A model generated the notes under the pieces. The model was given only the letters and a program-made list of their open reading frames with translations, had not been told where the DNA came from and did not search any database. Source: JAJCYK01 sp965212195 (lineage in GTDB: Bacteria; Bacteroidota; Bacteroidia; Cytophagales; Cyclobacteriaceae). From it: a stretch of 64,000 nt of DNA. The translations under genes were made by a program, and so were the position numbers. Below are positions 34,761 through 44,405 of the stretch, one piece after another; position 1 is the first letter of the stretch, and each line of letters opens with the position of its first letter. The DNA is taken from positions 806,001 to 870,000 of the forward strand of contig CBDBUW010000010.1 in the NCBI GenBank assembly GCA_965212195.1, read 5' to 3'.

Positions 34761-36350
34761 ATGACCGATACCTCCTTTAAAGATCCTGGAAAATCACCAA
34801 GACCGCAATCCGATTACCATAAGAATGTGGTCACCGCGGCCAAAGGTGGAGGTATATCTTTTATAGGGAAAATCCTGGAGTATTTGATCAGCCTGGGGTT
34901 CGTTTTTTTGATGGCGCGTATGTTGGGTGCGGATCAATATGGTTTATATCGAATCATGGTAACCGTGGTATCCATAACCGCGGCCATATGCTTAATTGGA
35001 CTGGATGGAGGTTTGAAAAGATACATCGCCATTGCCAACAAAAAGCAAAACACCAGTGAATTATGGGGGATCATCCAGATTGGACTGGGAATACCCTCTG
35101 TAGTAGGGTTGTTGGTGACCGTTATAATACTGTTTAGTGCAGAACCGCTGGCCAATCAACTTTTCAACAAACCTGATTTGGTACCTATACTTCGAATCGG
35201 GGCCCTAGCCATTCCTTTTTTAATATTGATCAATAGCTTTTCAGCAATATCTGTAGGCTTCAAAAAAATGCAATTCGTGTTGTATGGCAAAGATTTGAGT
35301 TTTAATGTCTCCAAACTTATTCTTTCTTTGCTGGCCATTTTTACCGGTATGGGCCTACTGGGAGTAACTGTGGCTTACATCCTGGCGGCTTTGATCGGCT
35401 TTCTGGTATTGGCTTTTAGCATCCATAGGTTTTTTTCGCTGAAACGCGGGATCCACACCGCAGAAAGAAATGTGCGGGAAATTATGAATTTTTCCCTTCC
35501 TCTCTTTTTCACTACCGTATTAAATCAATTCGGGCGGAAATTTGAAACCATCATTTTGGGTATATACGGAATCGCCGCTAGTGTGGGGGTATTCTCAGCC
35601 ATACTGGCCATTAGCCAGGTTGGGGCTATGGGTTATACCGCACTGAGGAATATTTCAAGCCCTATTATATCGGAGTTACACAGTCAAAACAAAATTCAGG
35701 ATTTAGAAAAATACTATCAACTCATTACCAAATGGTCATTGATTTTTAACCTGCCTTTCTTTCTGGCTATTCTGTTGCTGGGTGATAAAATGCTTTTATT
35801 ATTCGGCGAGGAGTATACCGTGGGTAGCACTGGTTTGATTATACTGGCCTCCGGAACTTTGGTGAACGCAGCTTCCGGGACTTGCGGCACATTAATTAAT
35901 ATGACCGGTTATTCAAAAGTTAACTTTTATAATTCCCTAATCTATTTGATCTCTACACTAGCACTGGATTTTATTTTGATCCCAAAATATGAGCTAATCG
36001 GTGCCGCCATAGCAGGATCTTTAAGTATTATCATAGTAAATACCATACGCACCATCCAGGTATATTATCTGGTTAATAAGATCCTACCTTTTAATGCAAG
36101 TTTCTGGAAGCCCTTAGTGGCTACTTTGTTGGCTTTAGTAGTCACCTTGGTGCTGCGTCAACTGGTGTTTGTGCAGTCGCCGATTTTGCAGCTAGTAACT
36201 TTAGCTGTAATATTGGTAATTGTTTTTTTCGGGACCATTATCTTATTAAAGCTATCCACGGAAGATCGCTTAATTGTGGATAAGGTATACCAGTTAATTG
36301 GCAGAAAGAAAAACGGGAAGAAGCAACGTAAAAAGAATCTACCAAATTAA
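34761..36350 (+). CDS. Oligosaccharide flippase (Wzx-like)
   Basis: A 529-residue polytopic protein (about 14 helices) of the polysaccharide-export MOP/MATE superfamily. It starts with a soluble 30-residue tail, then GGGISFIGKILEYLISLGFVF; the ARMLGADQYGLYR motif after helix one is typical. It would flip the lipid-linked repeat unit across the inner membrane for the Wzy-type polymerase. It has a very basic C-terminus (RKKNGKKQRKK). It is the only flippase in the window and is followed after 14 bp by a sulfotransferase. Confidence 0.92.
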   Translation: MTDTSFKDPGKSPRPQSDYHKNVVTAAKGGGISFIGKILEYLISLGFVFLMARMLGADQYGLYRIMVTVVSITAAICLIGLDGGLKRYIAIANKKQNTSELWGIIQIGLGIPSVVGLLVTVIILFSAEPLANQLFNKPDLVPILRIGALAIPFLILINSFSAISVGFKKMQFVLYGKDLSFNVSKLILSLLAIFTGMGLLGVTVAYILAALIGFLVLAFSIHRFFSLKRGIHTAERNVREIMNFSLPLFFTTVLNQFGRKFETIILGIYGIAASVGVFSAILAISQVGAMGYTALRNISSPIISELHSQNKIQDLEKYYQLITKWSLIFNLPFFLAILLLGDKMLLLFGEEYTVGSTGLIILASGTLVNAASGTCGTLINMTGYSKVNFYNSLIYLISTLALDFILIPKYELIGAAIAGSLSIIIVNTIRTIQVYYLVNKILPFNASFWKPLVATLLALVVTLVLRQLVFVQSPILQLVTLAVILVIVFFGTIILLKLSTEDRLIVDKVYQLIGRKKNGKKQRKKNLPN

Positions 36351-36364
36351 ATTAAGTAACTGAC

Positions 36365-37270
36365 GTGTTAAATAAACGACCTATATTTTTGAATGGTTTT
36401 GCTCGCGGAGGCACCAATTTATTAGTCAATCTTTTAATATCCCATCCTGGCGTATGTATCTCATCAGGCGAAACCCACAAGGTTTTCAAGCCCGGTACTC
36501 GTTTCGACAAAGGGTGGTTACGTATAAAAAAGCGGTTGTTCTATGACTATCCCATCAGAATATTGGCCGGCCAGGACATATTTAATGCCCATGGTTATGA
36601 GACCAGAAAAAATGTACCGGATTATTTAAAGAACTATATCGACAAAATATTCTACCACGGTAGATTCATCGCCAATATAGAATCTCATAACCTGTACCAA
36701 TATGAAGGGGTAAAATATACCCGTGAACAATTGGCGGATTGTCGCTTGCTTTCCAAAGGACTGGACGGCATTACTTTTACCGCTGAATTATTGAACGAGA
36801 TGTACCCGGACGCCACCTTTTTTGCTTTGGTAAGAAATGGACTGGCTATTTGTGAAGGCCGTACCCGCAGGGGTTATCCCGTTGAAAAAATGGGGCATAA
36901 TTTCAATGCCGTAGTAGACAAGATGTTCAGCAACCGTGAAAAATTGCCTAATTATCATATTGTCAAGTACGAAGACATGGTTTCCAACCCTCAACAGTTC
37001 ATGACCAACTTATATCAGATTGCTGGGATTGACTTTAGTGAGATTAAAAAAGTGCGCTTGGAATCAAAGGCCGTTATGGATAAGGAAGGCAAGCACAAAC
37101 TTATGAAGGGTCATGATAGACAGGTGTTCTGGTATGAGTTTGATAAATTACACGAACACATTCGCTCCGATATCAATGAAAACCAAATCAAACAATTAGA
37201 TCAAAAAACTAAGGACATTTTCCTGTCCATTGCAGGTGATAACATGAAAAAACTGGGCTATATCGATTAG
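36365..37270 (+). CDS. Sulfotransferase family protein
   Basis: A 301-residue protein with the 5'-phosphosulfate-binding loop (IFLNGFARGGTNLLVNLL, residues 7-24) and a second PAPS-type region (TFFALVRNGLAICEGR, about 153-168). It would transfer sulfate from PAPS to a sugar hydroxyl. The start is a GTG at 36365; no ATG fits. It follows the flippase by 14 bp. Its stop lies 1 bp from the end of the convergent lyase gene. A second, unlike sulfotransferase lies at 51091, so the polymer is probably sulfated. Confidence 0.82.
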   Translation: MLNKRPIFLNGFARGGTNLLVNLLISHPGVCISSGETHKVFKPGTRFDKGWLRIKKRLFYDYPIRILAGQDIFNAHGYETRKNVPDYLKNYIDKIFYHGRFIANIESHNLYQYEGVKYTREQLADCRLLSKGLDGITFTAELLNEMYPDATFFALVRNGLAICEGRTRRGYPVEKMGHNFNAVVDKMFSNREKLPNYHIVKYEDMVSNPQQFMTNLYQIAGIDFSEIKKVRLESKAVMDKEGKHKLMKGHDRQVFWYEFDKLHEHIRSDINENQIKQLDQKTKDIFLSIAGDNMKKLGYID

Positions 37271-37271
37271 C

Positions 37272-38780
37272 CTACAACTCTTCGAAAAAACTATTAAGGT
37301 ATTCTTCTATATTGCTATAGCCGTTTTCATTACTGTCCAGGTTTCCATCTGAAGGATCATTAATATCCAGTCCCTGTTCAACTTCCCATTCGTCGGGCAT
37401 GCCATCACCATCGGTATCGGTAGGCGCGGTGCCGCTGTCCATAAAAGGCCAGCCCCCAACATCTTCTTGTGAATTAATCACCCGCCCGGTGCCGGATCGT
37501 ACTTCTTGTATTAATCGTAAGTCCACAGGATCCCGGTGCGGTGCGGTGGCGCCTACATTATCCAGCACTACATCAAGCGTTTCATCTACAGAGTGGTGAC
37601 TTATCTCTGAAGGTAAAAAGGTGGGAACAGGCTCTGTGGAACGGTGTAGGCTTTCACTACCACCACCAACAGCCAGCCAATCATCACCTTCATTGATCTC
37701 CCTACCGGGTCCAATATTTTCAGATACATAAAGCAACATCTCTGGAAACCCCGCCACCGGGCCCAACATAATTCCTTTGTTGGTTTCTCCCATTACTGTC
37801 GGTGATGTGTTGGGTCCCGGTATGTATACATTGCCAATAGCATTGGCACTTGATCCGGGATCGAGCCTGGTTGCAGCTCCGAAATTATAAACTACATTGT
37901 TGATCACTTCTGCAGTGACGTCCAAAGCCACTTTGGGATTCCGACCAACGTTATGGGCAAATAGGTTGTGATGTACGGACACCGTCCTGCAGTTATTTTT
38001 AGTAAGCAGCATACCTTTGGAATGCGGCCCATCCCTGTGATGACTGTCCTCCAGACCTTCGCTGGAGATGTTGTATGAAAAGGTACAATCCCTTACTCTG
38101 GCACCCAGACCGAAAGTGCTGATGTTCTCATCAATAGCCCAACTCACCGAACAGTGGTCAACAATTACGTTATAAACCTCTACGTTAAAGGGTGTGTGCA
38201 GTACAATGCCATCCCAGTCTTCGGTTTGATTTACATCCCCTACCCTTACCCGAATTCCTCTAAGGATAACATCGTGGGTACTGATTCTAATATCAGCATC
38301 CCTGAAGGTAATGCCGTCTCCCGGTGCGGTTTGTCCCGCAATAGTAATAAATGGCTCGGTAATGGTTATTTTGGATCTCAATTGAATAGTACCTCCGGTA
38401 CGGAATATTACGATGCGTGGACCTGCTGTCTCAACAGCCTCTCTAAAACTTCCTGGTCCGCTATCGTTTAAATTAGTGACCTCCACCACTGCGCCACCCC
38501 TGCCACCGATAGTAGTGGATCCGAAACCTTCCGCTCCCGGAAATGCCGGAAGACCCTCCGGTTTACCTCCGGTGGGATCCGGGCCGAAATCTATGGGATC
38601 TGGCGGATCAGGAGGATTAGGAGGATTGGGTCCAGGACCCTGGGTCAGGTCGGGTTCATCGGAATTTTCGCAACTGATTAACATTACTGTAAAAAGGAGG
38701 CCAAAGATAAGTGTGACACTTACAAAAGAAGGCAGGCACAAAAAATCATTGATTTTTTGCGTGGTAGGGAGGCTGAGCAT
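37272..38780 (-). CDS. PL1 pectate-lyase-like lipoprotein
   Basis: A 502-residue paralogue of the catalytic part of the large T9SS protein at 26284. The signal ends in a lipobox (VMLISCEN, Cys about 37), followed by a Pro-rich linker of PNPPNPPDPP type. The beta-helix domain has AFPGAEGFGS, GGRGGAVVEVTNLNDSG, HHNLFAHNVGRNPKV and VVYNFG; a calcium-binding tail follows (DTDGDGMPDEWE ... NIEEYLNSF). It is lipid-anchored rather than T9SS-sorted. The role is probably cleavage of an acidic polysaccharide, either the cell's own product or a foreign one. Confidence 0.87.
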   Translation of the reverse strand: MLSLPTTQKINDFLCLPSFVSVTLIFGLLFTVMLISCENSDEPDLTQGPGPNPPNPPDPPDPIDFGPDPTGGKPEGLPAFPGAEGFGSTTIGGRGGAVVEVTNLNDSGPGSFREAVETAGPRIVIFRTGGTIQLRSKITITEPFITIAGQTAPGDGITFRDADIRISTHDVILRGIRVRVGDVNQTEDWDGIVLHTPFNVEVYNVIVDHCSVSWAIDENISTFGLGARVRDCTFSYNISSEGLEDSHHRDGPHSKGMLLTKNNCRTVSVHHNLFAHNVGRNPKVALDVTAEVINNVVYNFGAATRLDPGSSANAIGNVYIPGPNTSPTVMGETNKGIMLGPVAGFPEMLLYVSENIGPGREINEGDDWLAVGGGSESLHRSTEPVPTFLPSEISHHSVDETLDVVLDNVGATAPHRDPVDLRLIQEVRSGTGRVINSQEDVGGWPFMDSGTAPTDTDGDGMPDEWEVEQGLDINDPSDGNLDSNENGYSNIEEYLNSFFEEL

Positions 38781-38891
38781 TTTCTCAATTATTAGATTAT
38801 CGGAATATTTATTTTCTTTACCGGAAAATTTATATTACAAGTAATTTAGAACAAATATTGAAATATATAAGTTCGGCCACAAATGATATTT

Positions 38892-38899
38892 TAACTTTG
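38892..38899 (+). promoter_or_regulatory. Possible -7 box for the beta-propeller gene
   Basis: TAACTTTG fits TAnnTTTG, about 78 bp before the ATG at 38977. There is no good TTTG at the matching distance upstream, so this is weak. Confidence 0.25.
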
Positions 38900-38976
38900 A
38901 GAGCTGTCTTTTTTACAACACGTCATTTTTTGGGTGCCCAGAATGGCCATAAATTTAACCTCATTTATCTCCTTTC

Positions 38977-40029
38977 ATGAGTCTGCTTGTATCTACACAA
39001 TCTTATAAAAACGATGAACCGACCCCGTTCGGTTTGTTAATCGAAATCGATCAAACCGATGGGCATATCATTAATCAATTAAAAATTGATACTCCGGTGG
39101 AGGCCACAAACAAAAATGATGGCGGAAGGTTGAAACCCGGATTGCGAGGTCTTTATGAGTACCAAGGTAAAATCTACACGGCTTCCTGGAACAAAGTTTT
39201 TATTATCGATAAGCAAAACCTGGAGATTGAAAAGGAAATAAGCCATCAATGGATGTCGGATTTACATGGGATTTATGTAGATCAACAGGGTATTTGGGTT
39301 ACCTCTTCCTATCCAGATGCAGTGATTCTATATGATTTCGAAGGAACGCCACTGGCTTCCTTATGGATGCCTGAAACTAAATTTTACACCCCGAGATCTG
39401 AGGTGGATAAGGAAATGGATTGGAGGTTCAAGGGCAAAGATTTTCGGGGATTCCGTCAATATCACGTTAATCACGTGGAGGTTAAAGATCAATACGTTTA
39501 TGTAACCGGTAGAGGTGAAAAGAACAATAACGGCCGCATCTGCAAATTTAAAAAGGAGGATTTCTTAAATAAAAAGGCTTTGGAAGATGGAGATTTAAGC
39601 CTCCACTATCAGGGATTGTTTGGCCCTCATGACGGACTGTGGGACGGTGATACCTTGTGGGTAACCGAAACCAATAATCTTTCCATAGCCGCTATAAACA
39701 CCAATCAAAAGGTGGGGTTCCGCAAAAGGGTAACTGCCAGCGAAAAGGACAGGATACGCTATGATAATTTTAAGGAATTCCTCAAGTTCACCTACCGAAA
39801 GATGATCGGCCAAAGCGATAAAAGAGGGGGCTATTGGACCCGTGGGCTCTGTATAAACGGTGATGATATCTTTGTGGGGCAGTCCGCTTGGGCTGGAGAT
39901 GATAAAGGCTTGGCTCGAATTGTGAAAATTGACAAGAGCACCCGCTTGATCAAGGATTGTTTTTATTATGATATTCCTGAATACCCTGAGATGCGGATAT
40001 ATCAGATCATCTCTTTGAATTCAGATTAA
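38977..40029 (+). CDS. Uncharacterised beta-propeller-like protein
   Basis: A 350-residue soluble protein without signal peptide or membrane segment. Repeating strands of the type LRGLYEYQGKIYTASWNKVFIID, LHGIYVDQQGIWVTS, HDGLWDGDTLWVTETN and RGLCINGDDIFVGQSAW suggest a YncE-like propeller of about six blades, with His/Trp/Asp residues lining one face. No enzyme family is recognised. It stands alone on the plus strand between two leftward genes in the glycan cluster. It might bind or modify a sugar; I cannot say more. Confidence 0.75.
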   Translation: MSLLVSTQSYKNDEPTPFGLLIEIDQTDGHIINQLKIDTPVEATNKNDGGRLKPGLRGLYEYQGKIYTASWNKVFIIDKQNLEIEKEISHQWMSDLHGIYVDQQGIWVTSSYPDAVILYDFEGTPLASLWMPETKFYTPRSEVDKEMDWRFKGKDFRGFRQYHVNHVEVKDQYVYVTGRGEKNNNGRICKFKKEDFLNKKALEDGDLSLHYQGLFGPHDGLWDGDTLWVTETNNLSIAAINTNQKVGFRKRVTASEKDRIRYDNFKEFLKFTYRKMIGQSDKRGGYWTRGLCINGDDIFVGQSAWAGDDKGLARIVKIDKSTRLIKDCFYYDIPEYPEMRIYQIISLNSD

Positions 40030-40042
40030 TCTGACAGCAGTA

Positions 40043-41656
40043 TTAAAAAAATTTTGATTCTCGGAGAATCCCATCAATTAACGTCAGCTTACCTTCCCTG
40101 TTTATTGTATGAAATCCCCGTATCTGGGGGTCCCATTGAGGCTCGTAAGAAGCTACTTCCACTTCTTTATAGTCAGTTTCACTTAAAGTCACTATCTCAT
40201 ACATCTTTAGACCGTAGCCATATCGCACCGCGCAGTTTTGAGCCGGCCGGTAGATCTTACCATCTCGTTGAATAATTCCTCCCGCCGGTCTGGCCCCCCT
40301 AAGGTCAGAAACTAAGGGATTCAGAGGATGCGGCCTCCAATTATCACTTAAGGGGCTGTCTGCTGAAAACAAGAAAAGTTCGTCCCAAGTTGAGCTGCCG
40401 GGGTTTTCACTAATATTAGCAAATAACCACCACTTGTTTTGGTGAAATAAAAGCGTGGAGTCAACTGCCAGGATCTCTTCCATTAAGTTTTTATGGAACT
40501 CCCATTTATGGGGGAACTCCTGGCACTTATAGAGCTGGATGGTGCCACTGGCATTGGATTCCGGAAGCATATACAATTCATCCTGCCATTCAAACAGAAA
40601 GGGATAGGACATATGATAGGGCTGCTCTATAATCTTTTGAGGTTCATTGAAATTGCCCAACTGGTCCATTGTCATCACGGAGATAAAGCCCTTCTTCTGT
40701 TTCCCCATGAAGGATTCCTCCAGAAAGATATAGTATTGCTGGTCTTTTTGATAGATAAAGGGATCGGCCCAGAACCTATTTTTCGGAGGCACTAGTCTTT
40801 TATAATCGCCAAAGGCATCTGAATATTGGTCGTTGATTTGATAAAGTAATATCCATTGCTCCGAATAAAAGCGATTAAATATTTTCTCATGCAAATACTT
40901 TTTGCAGAAATCCGCGATCAGTGCCAGTACATATATCCCCTGAGGGAATGGATGGCTTTTATTTTTTTCAACACGGTCGGGCATCATTACTTGTTGCTTA
41001 AAGCCGTCGGGACCCTTTTCATATAGCAAGCGCAACATGCGCGGAATGAAACTTGCACTCTTCCAGTAATTAAATTCTGCGGTGCGTTTTACAGAAAATG
41101 GCACCACTTGAGAAAAGGATTGGCTAACGATCTGCGGTTGGGGGCCTGATTGCACGACCAGTTCTGAGGTGGTATAGGGCAAGCCCTTCAGCACTTCCCA
41201 AAAACCTTCGGGGGCCTCCCGGGTACCACAGAATGTCAAATACCAAACTCCATAATTAGGTATCTTATACAACTCATCCGGTAAGGTGAGGCTGCTAAAA
41301 TCGATAAGCACATCCAGGTTAAATTCTTTGATAGGATCCAATTGCTCTACTGGAATTTGCCCTTGGTTTTGACCGGGTTTTATCTTAACAACCGGTATTG
41401 CCGATAGGGTCTTGGAAAGATCAACAGTCTGGCGTGCTGTGGGTGGACGTTTTAACTTGGTCTTTTCCAATCGCTGATAGACCCGGTAAAAAAGGGACTC
41501 TTCAATTCTTTGGTTGGGGTCTTTTACAGGGGCCTCAGATACTACTACCACCGTTAGGTCCGCGTAGGACGATCCTATAATTCTATTTAGCGCTTTACTC
41601 TGCCAATTAGCTATGACATAGGAGTTTGTAATTAAGCCTACACTTAGTTTATTCAT
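40043..41656 (-). CDS. Formyltransferase-like / GIPC-transferase-like propeller fusion
   Basis: A 537-residue two-domain protein. Residues 1 to about 230 look like a formyltransferase-type Rossmann domain (YGVWYLTFCGTREAPEGFWEV resembles the HxxDYR-type loop, but without the catalytic His). Residues about 270-537 match the five-bladed propeller of glucosamine inositolphosphorylceramide transferase-like proteins (KNRFWADPFIY, YHMSYPFLFEWQDELYMLPE, RGARPAGGIIQRDGKIYRPAQ). The propeller acidic residues recall GH43-type folds. A sugar-modifying role is likely from context; the substrate is unknown. It converges with the propeller gene at 40029. Confidence 0.75.
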   Translation of the reverse strand: MNKLSVGLITNSYVIANWQSKALNRIIGSSYADLTVVVVSEAPVKDPNQRIEESLFYRVYQRLEKTKLKRPPTARQTVDLSKTLSAIPVVKIKPGQNQGQIPVEQLDPIKEFNLDVLIDFSSLTLPDELYKIPNYGVWYLTFCGTREAPEGFWEVLKGLPYTTSELVVQSGPQPQIVSQSFSQVVPFSVKRTAEFNYWKSASFIPRMLRLLYEKGPDGFKQQVMMPDRVEKNKSHPFPQGIYVLALIADFCKKYLHEKIFNRFYSEQWILLYQINDQYSDAFGDYKRLVPPKNRFWADPFIYQKDQQYYIFLEESFMGKQKKGFISVMTMDQLGNFNEPQKIIEQPYHMSYPFLFEWQDELYMLPESNASGTIQLYKCQEFPHKWEFHKNLMEEILAVDSTLLFHQNKWWLFANISENPGSSTWDELFLFSADSPLSDNWRPHPLNPLVSDLRGARPAGGIIQRDGKIYRPAQNCAVRYGYGLKMYEIVTLSETDYKEVEVASYEPQWDPQIRGFHTINREGKLTLIDGILRESKFF

Positions 41657-41799
41657 TGTTGAATGTTAAGGAGTCATGTGCTGATACGGCAGCCCATAAT
41701 GATAGCCACCCAGGAATGCTAAAGTACATATATCTTTAAACAAATTAGAAATTCCACTTATAATTGTATTTTTACGCCGATCTGCAAAAATCCTTCAAA

Positions 41800-42876
41800 A
41801 TGAGACTAACTCTAGTAGCCGGTGCCAGACCTAATTTTATGAAAATTGCTCCTATTATCCATGCCCTGGAAAATAGCTCAAATGATATTTCATACCGACT
41901 CATACACACCGGGCAGCATTACGATGATAACTTAAGCAAATCTTTCTTTAGGGATTTAAATATTCCCCAACCCAATGTCAACCTCGGCGTTGGATCCGGT
42001 TCCCAAGCCCTGCAAACGGGGAATATTATGATAAAGTTCGAGGAAGAGCTGGTCAATAACCCCTGCGACTATGTGCTGGTAGTAGGAGATGTAAATTCTA
42101 CCGTAGCTTGTGCCTTGGTAGCCAAGAAATTAAATACCAAAGTTATCCATGTTGAGGCTGGGCTGCGATCTTACGATTTAAGAATGCCCGAGGAGATCAA
42201 CAGAATTGCCACCGATGCCTTAGCGGATGTGTATTTTACCACCACTCCGGAGGCCGGATACAATTTGGTGGCCAAGGGAGCAGCAGGCGATAAGATCTTT
42301 TTTGTGGGTAATACCATGATCGATTCTTTAATTTCCAATTTGGATAGATTGGAACGACCTAAAATTCTGGACGAACGAGAAATTGCCAATGAGCAGTTCT
42401 TGGTAATGACCCTTCATCGACCTTCCAATGTGGACGAAGAAAAAAAATTGAAGGAGATACTTGAGTTATTGGATACCAGCAGCCAGCAGCCCATCATCTT
42501 CCCGGTACATCCGCGCACCAGGCAGATCCTAAAAAACTTGCAAGCAAATCTCACCAACATCGTATTTACCGAACCCTTGCGTTATTTGGAATTCATGTAT
42601 TTAATAAAACACAGCTTAGGGGTAGTGACCGATTCCGGGGGGATCCAGGAGGAAACCACTTATTTAGGAAAACCCTGTATGACATTAAGGGAAAATACCG
42701 AAAGACCTGAAACCATAGAATTAGGCACCAATGTTCTACTGGGATTTAATAAACAACATATTTCGGAAGCCTTTGATAAGTTACAATCCGGAAACTGGAA
42801 AACCGGTACCATACCGGCTCTTTGGGATGGCAAGGCCAGTACCAGGATTGTTAATCACCTAGAAAAGTTAGATTGA
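41800..42876 (+). CDS. wecB: UDP-N-acetylglucosamine 2-epimerase (non-hydrolysing)
   Basis: A 358-residue GT-B-fold epimerase. Motifs: GARPNFMKIAPII, IHTGQHYDDNLS, VVGDVNSTVACAL, VEAGLRSYDLRMPEEINR and the C-terminal TDSGGIQEETTYLGKPCMTLRENTERPET, with the catalytic Asp, Glu and His residues in place. It interconverts UDP-GlcNAc and UDP-ManNAc, or a 2,3-diacetamido derivative as WbpI-type enzymes do, which fits the 3-amino-sugar genes at 47296-49912. The ATG at 41800 is preferred over the upstream TTG at 41764. Its end overlaps the convergent carrier-protein gene by 9 bp. Confidence 0.92.
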   Translation: MRLTLVAGARPNFMKIAPIIHALENSSNDISYRLIHTGQHYDDNLSKSFFRDLNIPQPNVNLGVGSGSQALQTGNIMIKFEEELVNNPCDYVLVVGDVNSTVACALVAKKLNTKVIHVEAGLRSYDLRMPEEINRIATDALADVYFTTTPEAGYNLVAKGAAGDKIFFVGNTMIDSLISNLDRLERPKILDEREIANEQFLVMTLHRPSNVDEEKKLKEILELLDTSSQQPIIFPVHPRTRQILKNLQANLTNIVFTEPLRYLEFMYLIKHSLGVVTDSGGIQEETTYLGKPCMTLRENTERPETIELGTNVLLGFNKQHISEAFDKLQSGNWKTGTIPALWDGKASTRIVNHLEKLD

Positions 42877-43131
42877 CCTCTTCTGGTCCAAAAGATTTTG
42901 CACCAAGCTTGAAATAGCCTCAATGTTGGTAAAATTTTCTATGACCATATCGCGGGTATTGATGCTAACTTTAAACTCTGCTTGTAAAAATTCAGTCAAT
43001 TGAATTATGCCCACGGAATCCACTATTCCCGTTTCTAATAACAATTCGTCGAAATCCAATAGGCTTGAATCTTCCTTGAACATTATCTTACGTACGATAA
43101 AATCTCTAATGGTGCTCTTTATTTCTCTCAT
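42868..43131 (-). CDS. Free acyl/peptidyl carrier protein (copy 1)
   Basis: An 87-residue carrier protein with the phosphopantetheine Ser in GIVDSVGIIQL (Ser39) and acidic helix-two and helix-three segments. It resembles the carrier at 61307 and differs from typical fatty-acid ACP in length and flanking sequence. It lies downstream of the two-lobed GNAT gene, suggesting that the carrier delivers an acyl group to that enzyme. It would need the phosphopantetheinyl transferase at 20335 or an AcpS. No adenylation enzyme is adjacent here. Confidence 0.85.
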   Translation of the reverse strand: MREIKSTIRDFIVRKIMFKEDSSLLDFDELLLETGIVDSVGIIQLTEFLQAEFKVSINTRDMVIENFTNIEAISSLVQNLLDQKRSI

Positions 43132-43290
43132 TAACTGGAAACAATACTTTAATTCTGATAAAGTTACTTAGTGTTTTCGAGCAGTCTTCAAAGTTTATTT
43201 GGGGTAGTGCGCTTGATAATCCTAAGGTATCACTTTTGTGGGAGTATACGGATAATATTTTGCTGACAATCCCTTACGACCACAACTTTT

Positions 43291-44382
43291 TTAAGTATTT
43301 AGCATATAGGCATCGGATTCACCATAGGTGACGTGCCAATTCCTGATATCCTTGAGTCGCTCATTGTCAATGTCAACCTTATCCAAATTGCCAATCATAA
43401 ATGTCTTTCCGGGCTTTTCCAAGAAAAGCAACCTCTTGAAGGACTTCTTAAATCTGGGATCGCTTGATACACAGGTTATCTGATGGGATTTGATGGTTTT
43501 GAAATATTGAATAGCTGCTTTAAGAAGCGCCTTGACGGTTTGTTTATCATCGGGATCCGCCCAAAGGTCAACAATACGTCCTGAATCCATTAGTTTATTA
43601 TAGGGTGAGGGTCCAACAATAATAAAACCTTTAAGTTCACCCTGCCGATCTACTGCCAGTACTTTTTCACGTGGATAGGGACGATCGATGTATTTCCAAT
43701 TTAAATAGTCTTTATCACGCACCGAACTGATAGCAGTCTTTTCCATCAAGCGTTGGTTAAGCTCATTGAATCGGTCATCAAACTGCTTTACTTCATACAC
43801 TCCCTTTGAGTTAATAAATGAAAGTAAGATTACATCCACGAAACTAAACATGAGTTTGACCACCGGATTCAGTATGGAAACGATCAGATCACTTTTTAAT
43901 ATTTTCTTAAGTTGTTTGCGGGGATTTAGGATTTTGCCAAATCCAACGGTCTCCGTTTCGTGATAGCCTCTCCTACGCTGCATCTTAAGATTTAAAGGAG
44001 TCATGCCCAGTAGGCAAAATACTGAATCTGACTTCTCTTCAATCTCTTTGGCCATAGCAATAGTAAGCCAAAAGCCCATGCCTTTTTTTCGGTATTCAGG
44101 GTCCACGTACAGATCATGTACATAATACCCTTTTTTGGTTTTGCCCCGGTCGTTGAACCATACGGGCATCCTGCCGTGGAAAGCCACTATTTTATTCTGA
44201 TCCTCAACTACGTAATAAGTAGCTTCTCCGTTTTCACGGGCCGGATTATGGAATGCTATCCATTCCATTAATTGTGTACGGATCTCAGCGGACTTTTTAT
44301 CAAGCTCGTTGCGGGTCTCTAATAAATTGGAGACCAAGGGCAGATCCGAAGCCTCCAACTTGCGGATGGTTACATCGGTCAT
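43291..44382 (-). CDS. Two-lobed GNAT-family acyltransferase (copy 1)
   Basis: A 363-residue protein. An N-terminal GNAT domain has the acyl-CoA loop region VHDLYVDPEYRKKGMGFWL (about residues 88-106) and GMTPLNLKMQRRRGYHE. A second GNAT-like half (about 205-335) contains LNWKYIDRP and FIIVGPSP. It is paralogous to the protein at 60021, including the C-terminal LKDIRNWHVTYGESDA. Both are paired with a free carrier protein, so a carrier-bound acyl donor and an amino-sugar acceptor are plausible. It has its own promoter at 44406-44436. Confidence 0.85.
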   Translation of the reverse strand: MTDVTIRKLEASDLPLVSNLLETRNELDKKSAEIRTQLMEWIAFHNPARENGEATYYVVEDQNKIVAFHGRMPVWFNDRGKTKKGYYVHDLYVDPEYRKKGMGFWLTIAMAKEIEEKSDSVFCLLGMTPLNLKMQRRRGYHETETVGFGKILNPRKQLKKILKSDLIVSILNPVVKLMFSFVDVILLSFINSKGVYEVKQFDDRFNELNQRLMEKTAISSVRDKDYLNWKYIDRPYPREKVLAVDRQGELKGFIIVGPSPYNKLMDSGRIVDLWADPDDKQTVKALLKAAIQYFKTIKSHQITCVSSDPRFKKSFKRLLFLEKPGKTFMIGNLDKVDIDNERLKDIRNWHVTYGESDAYMLNT

Positions 44383-44405
44383 GGTATCTTCTGGTAAATA
44401 ATCTT

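Noticed and set aside
38413..38844. 143-codon open frame rich in Gly/Pro/Ser
   Set aside because: Antisense to the Pro-rich linker of the PL1 lipoprotein; the low complexity is an image of that linker.
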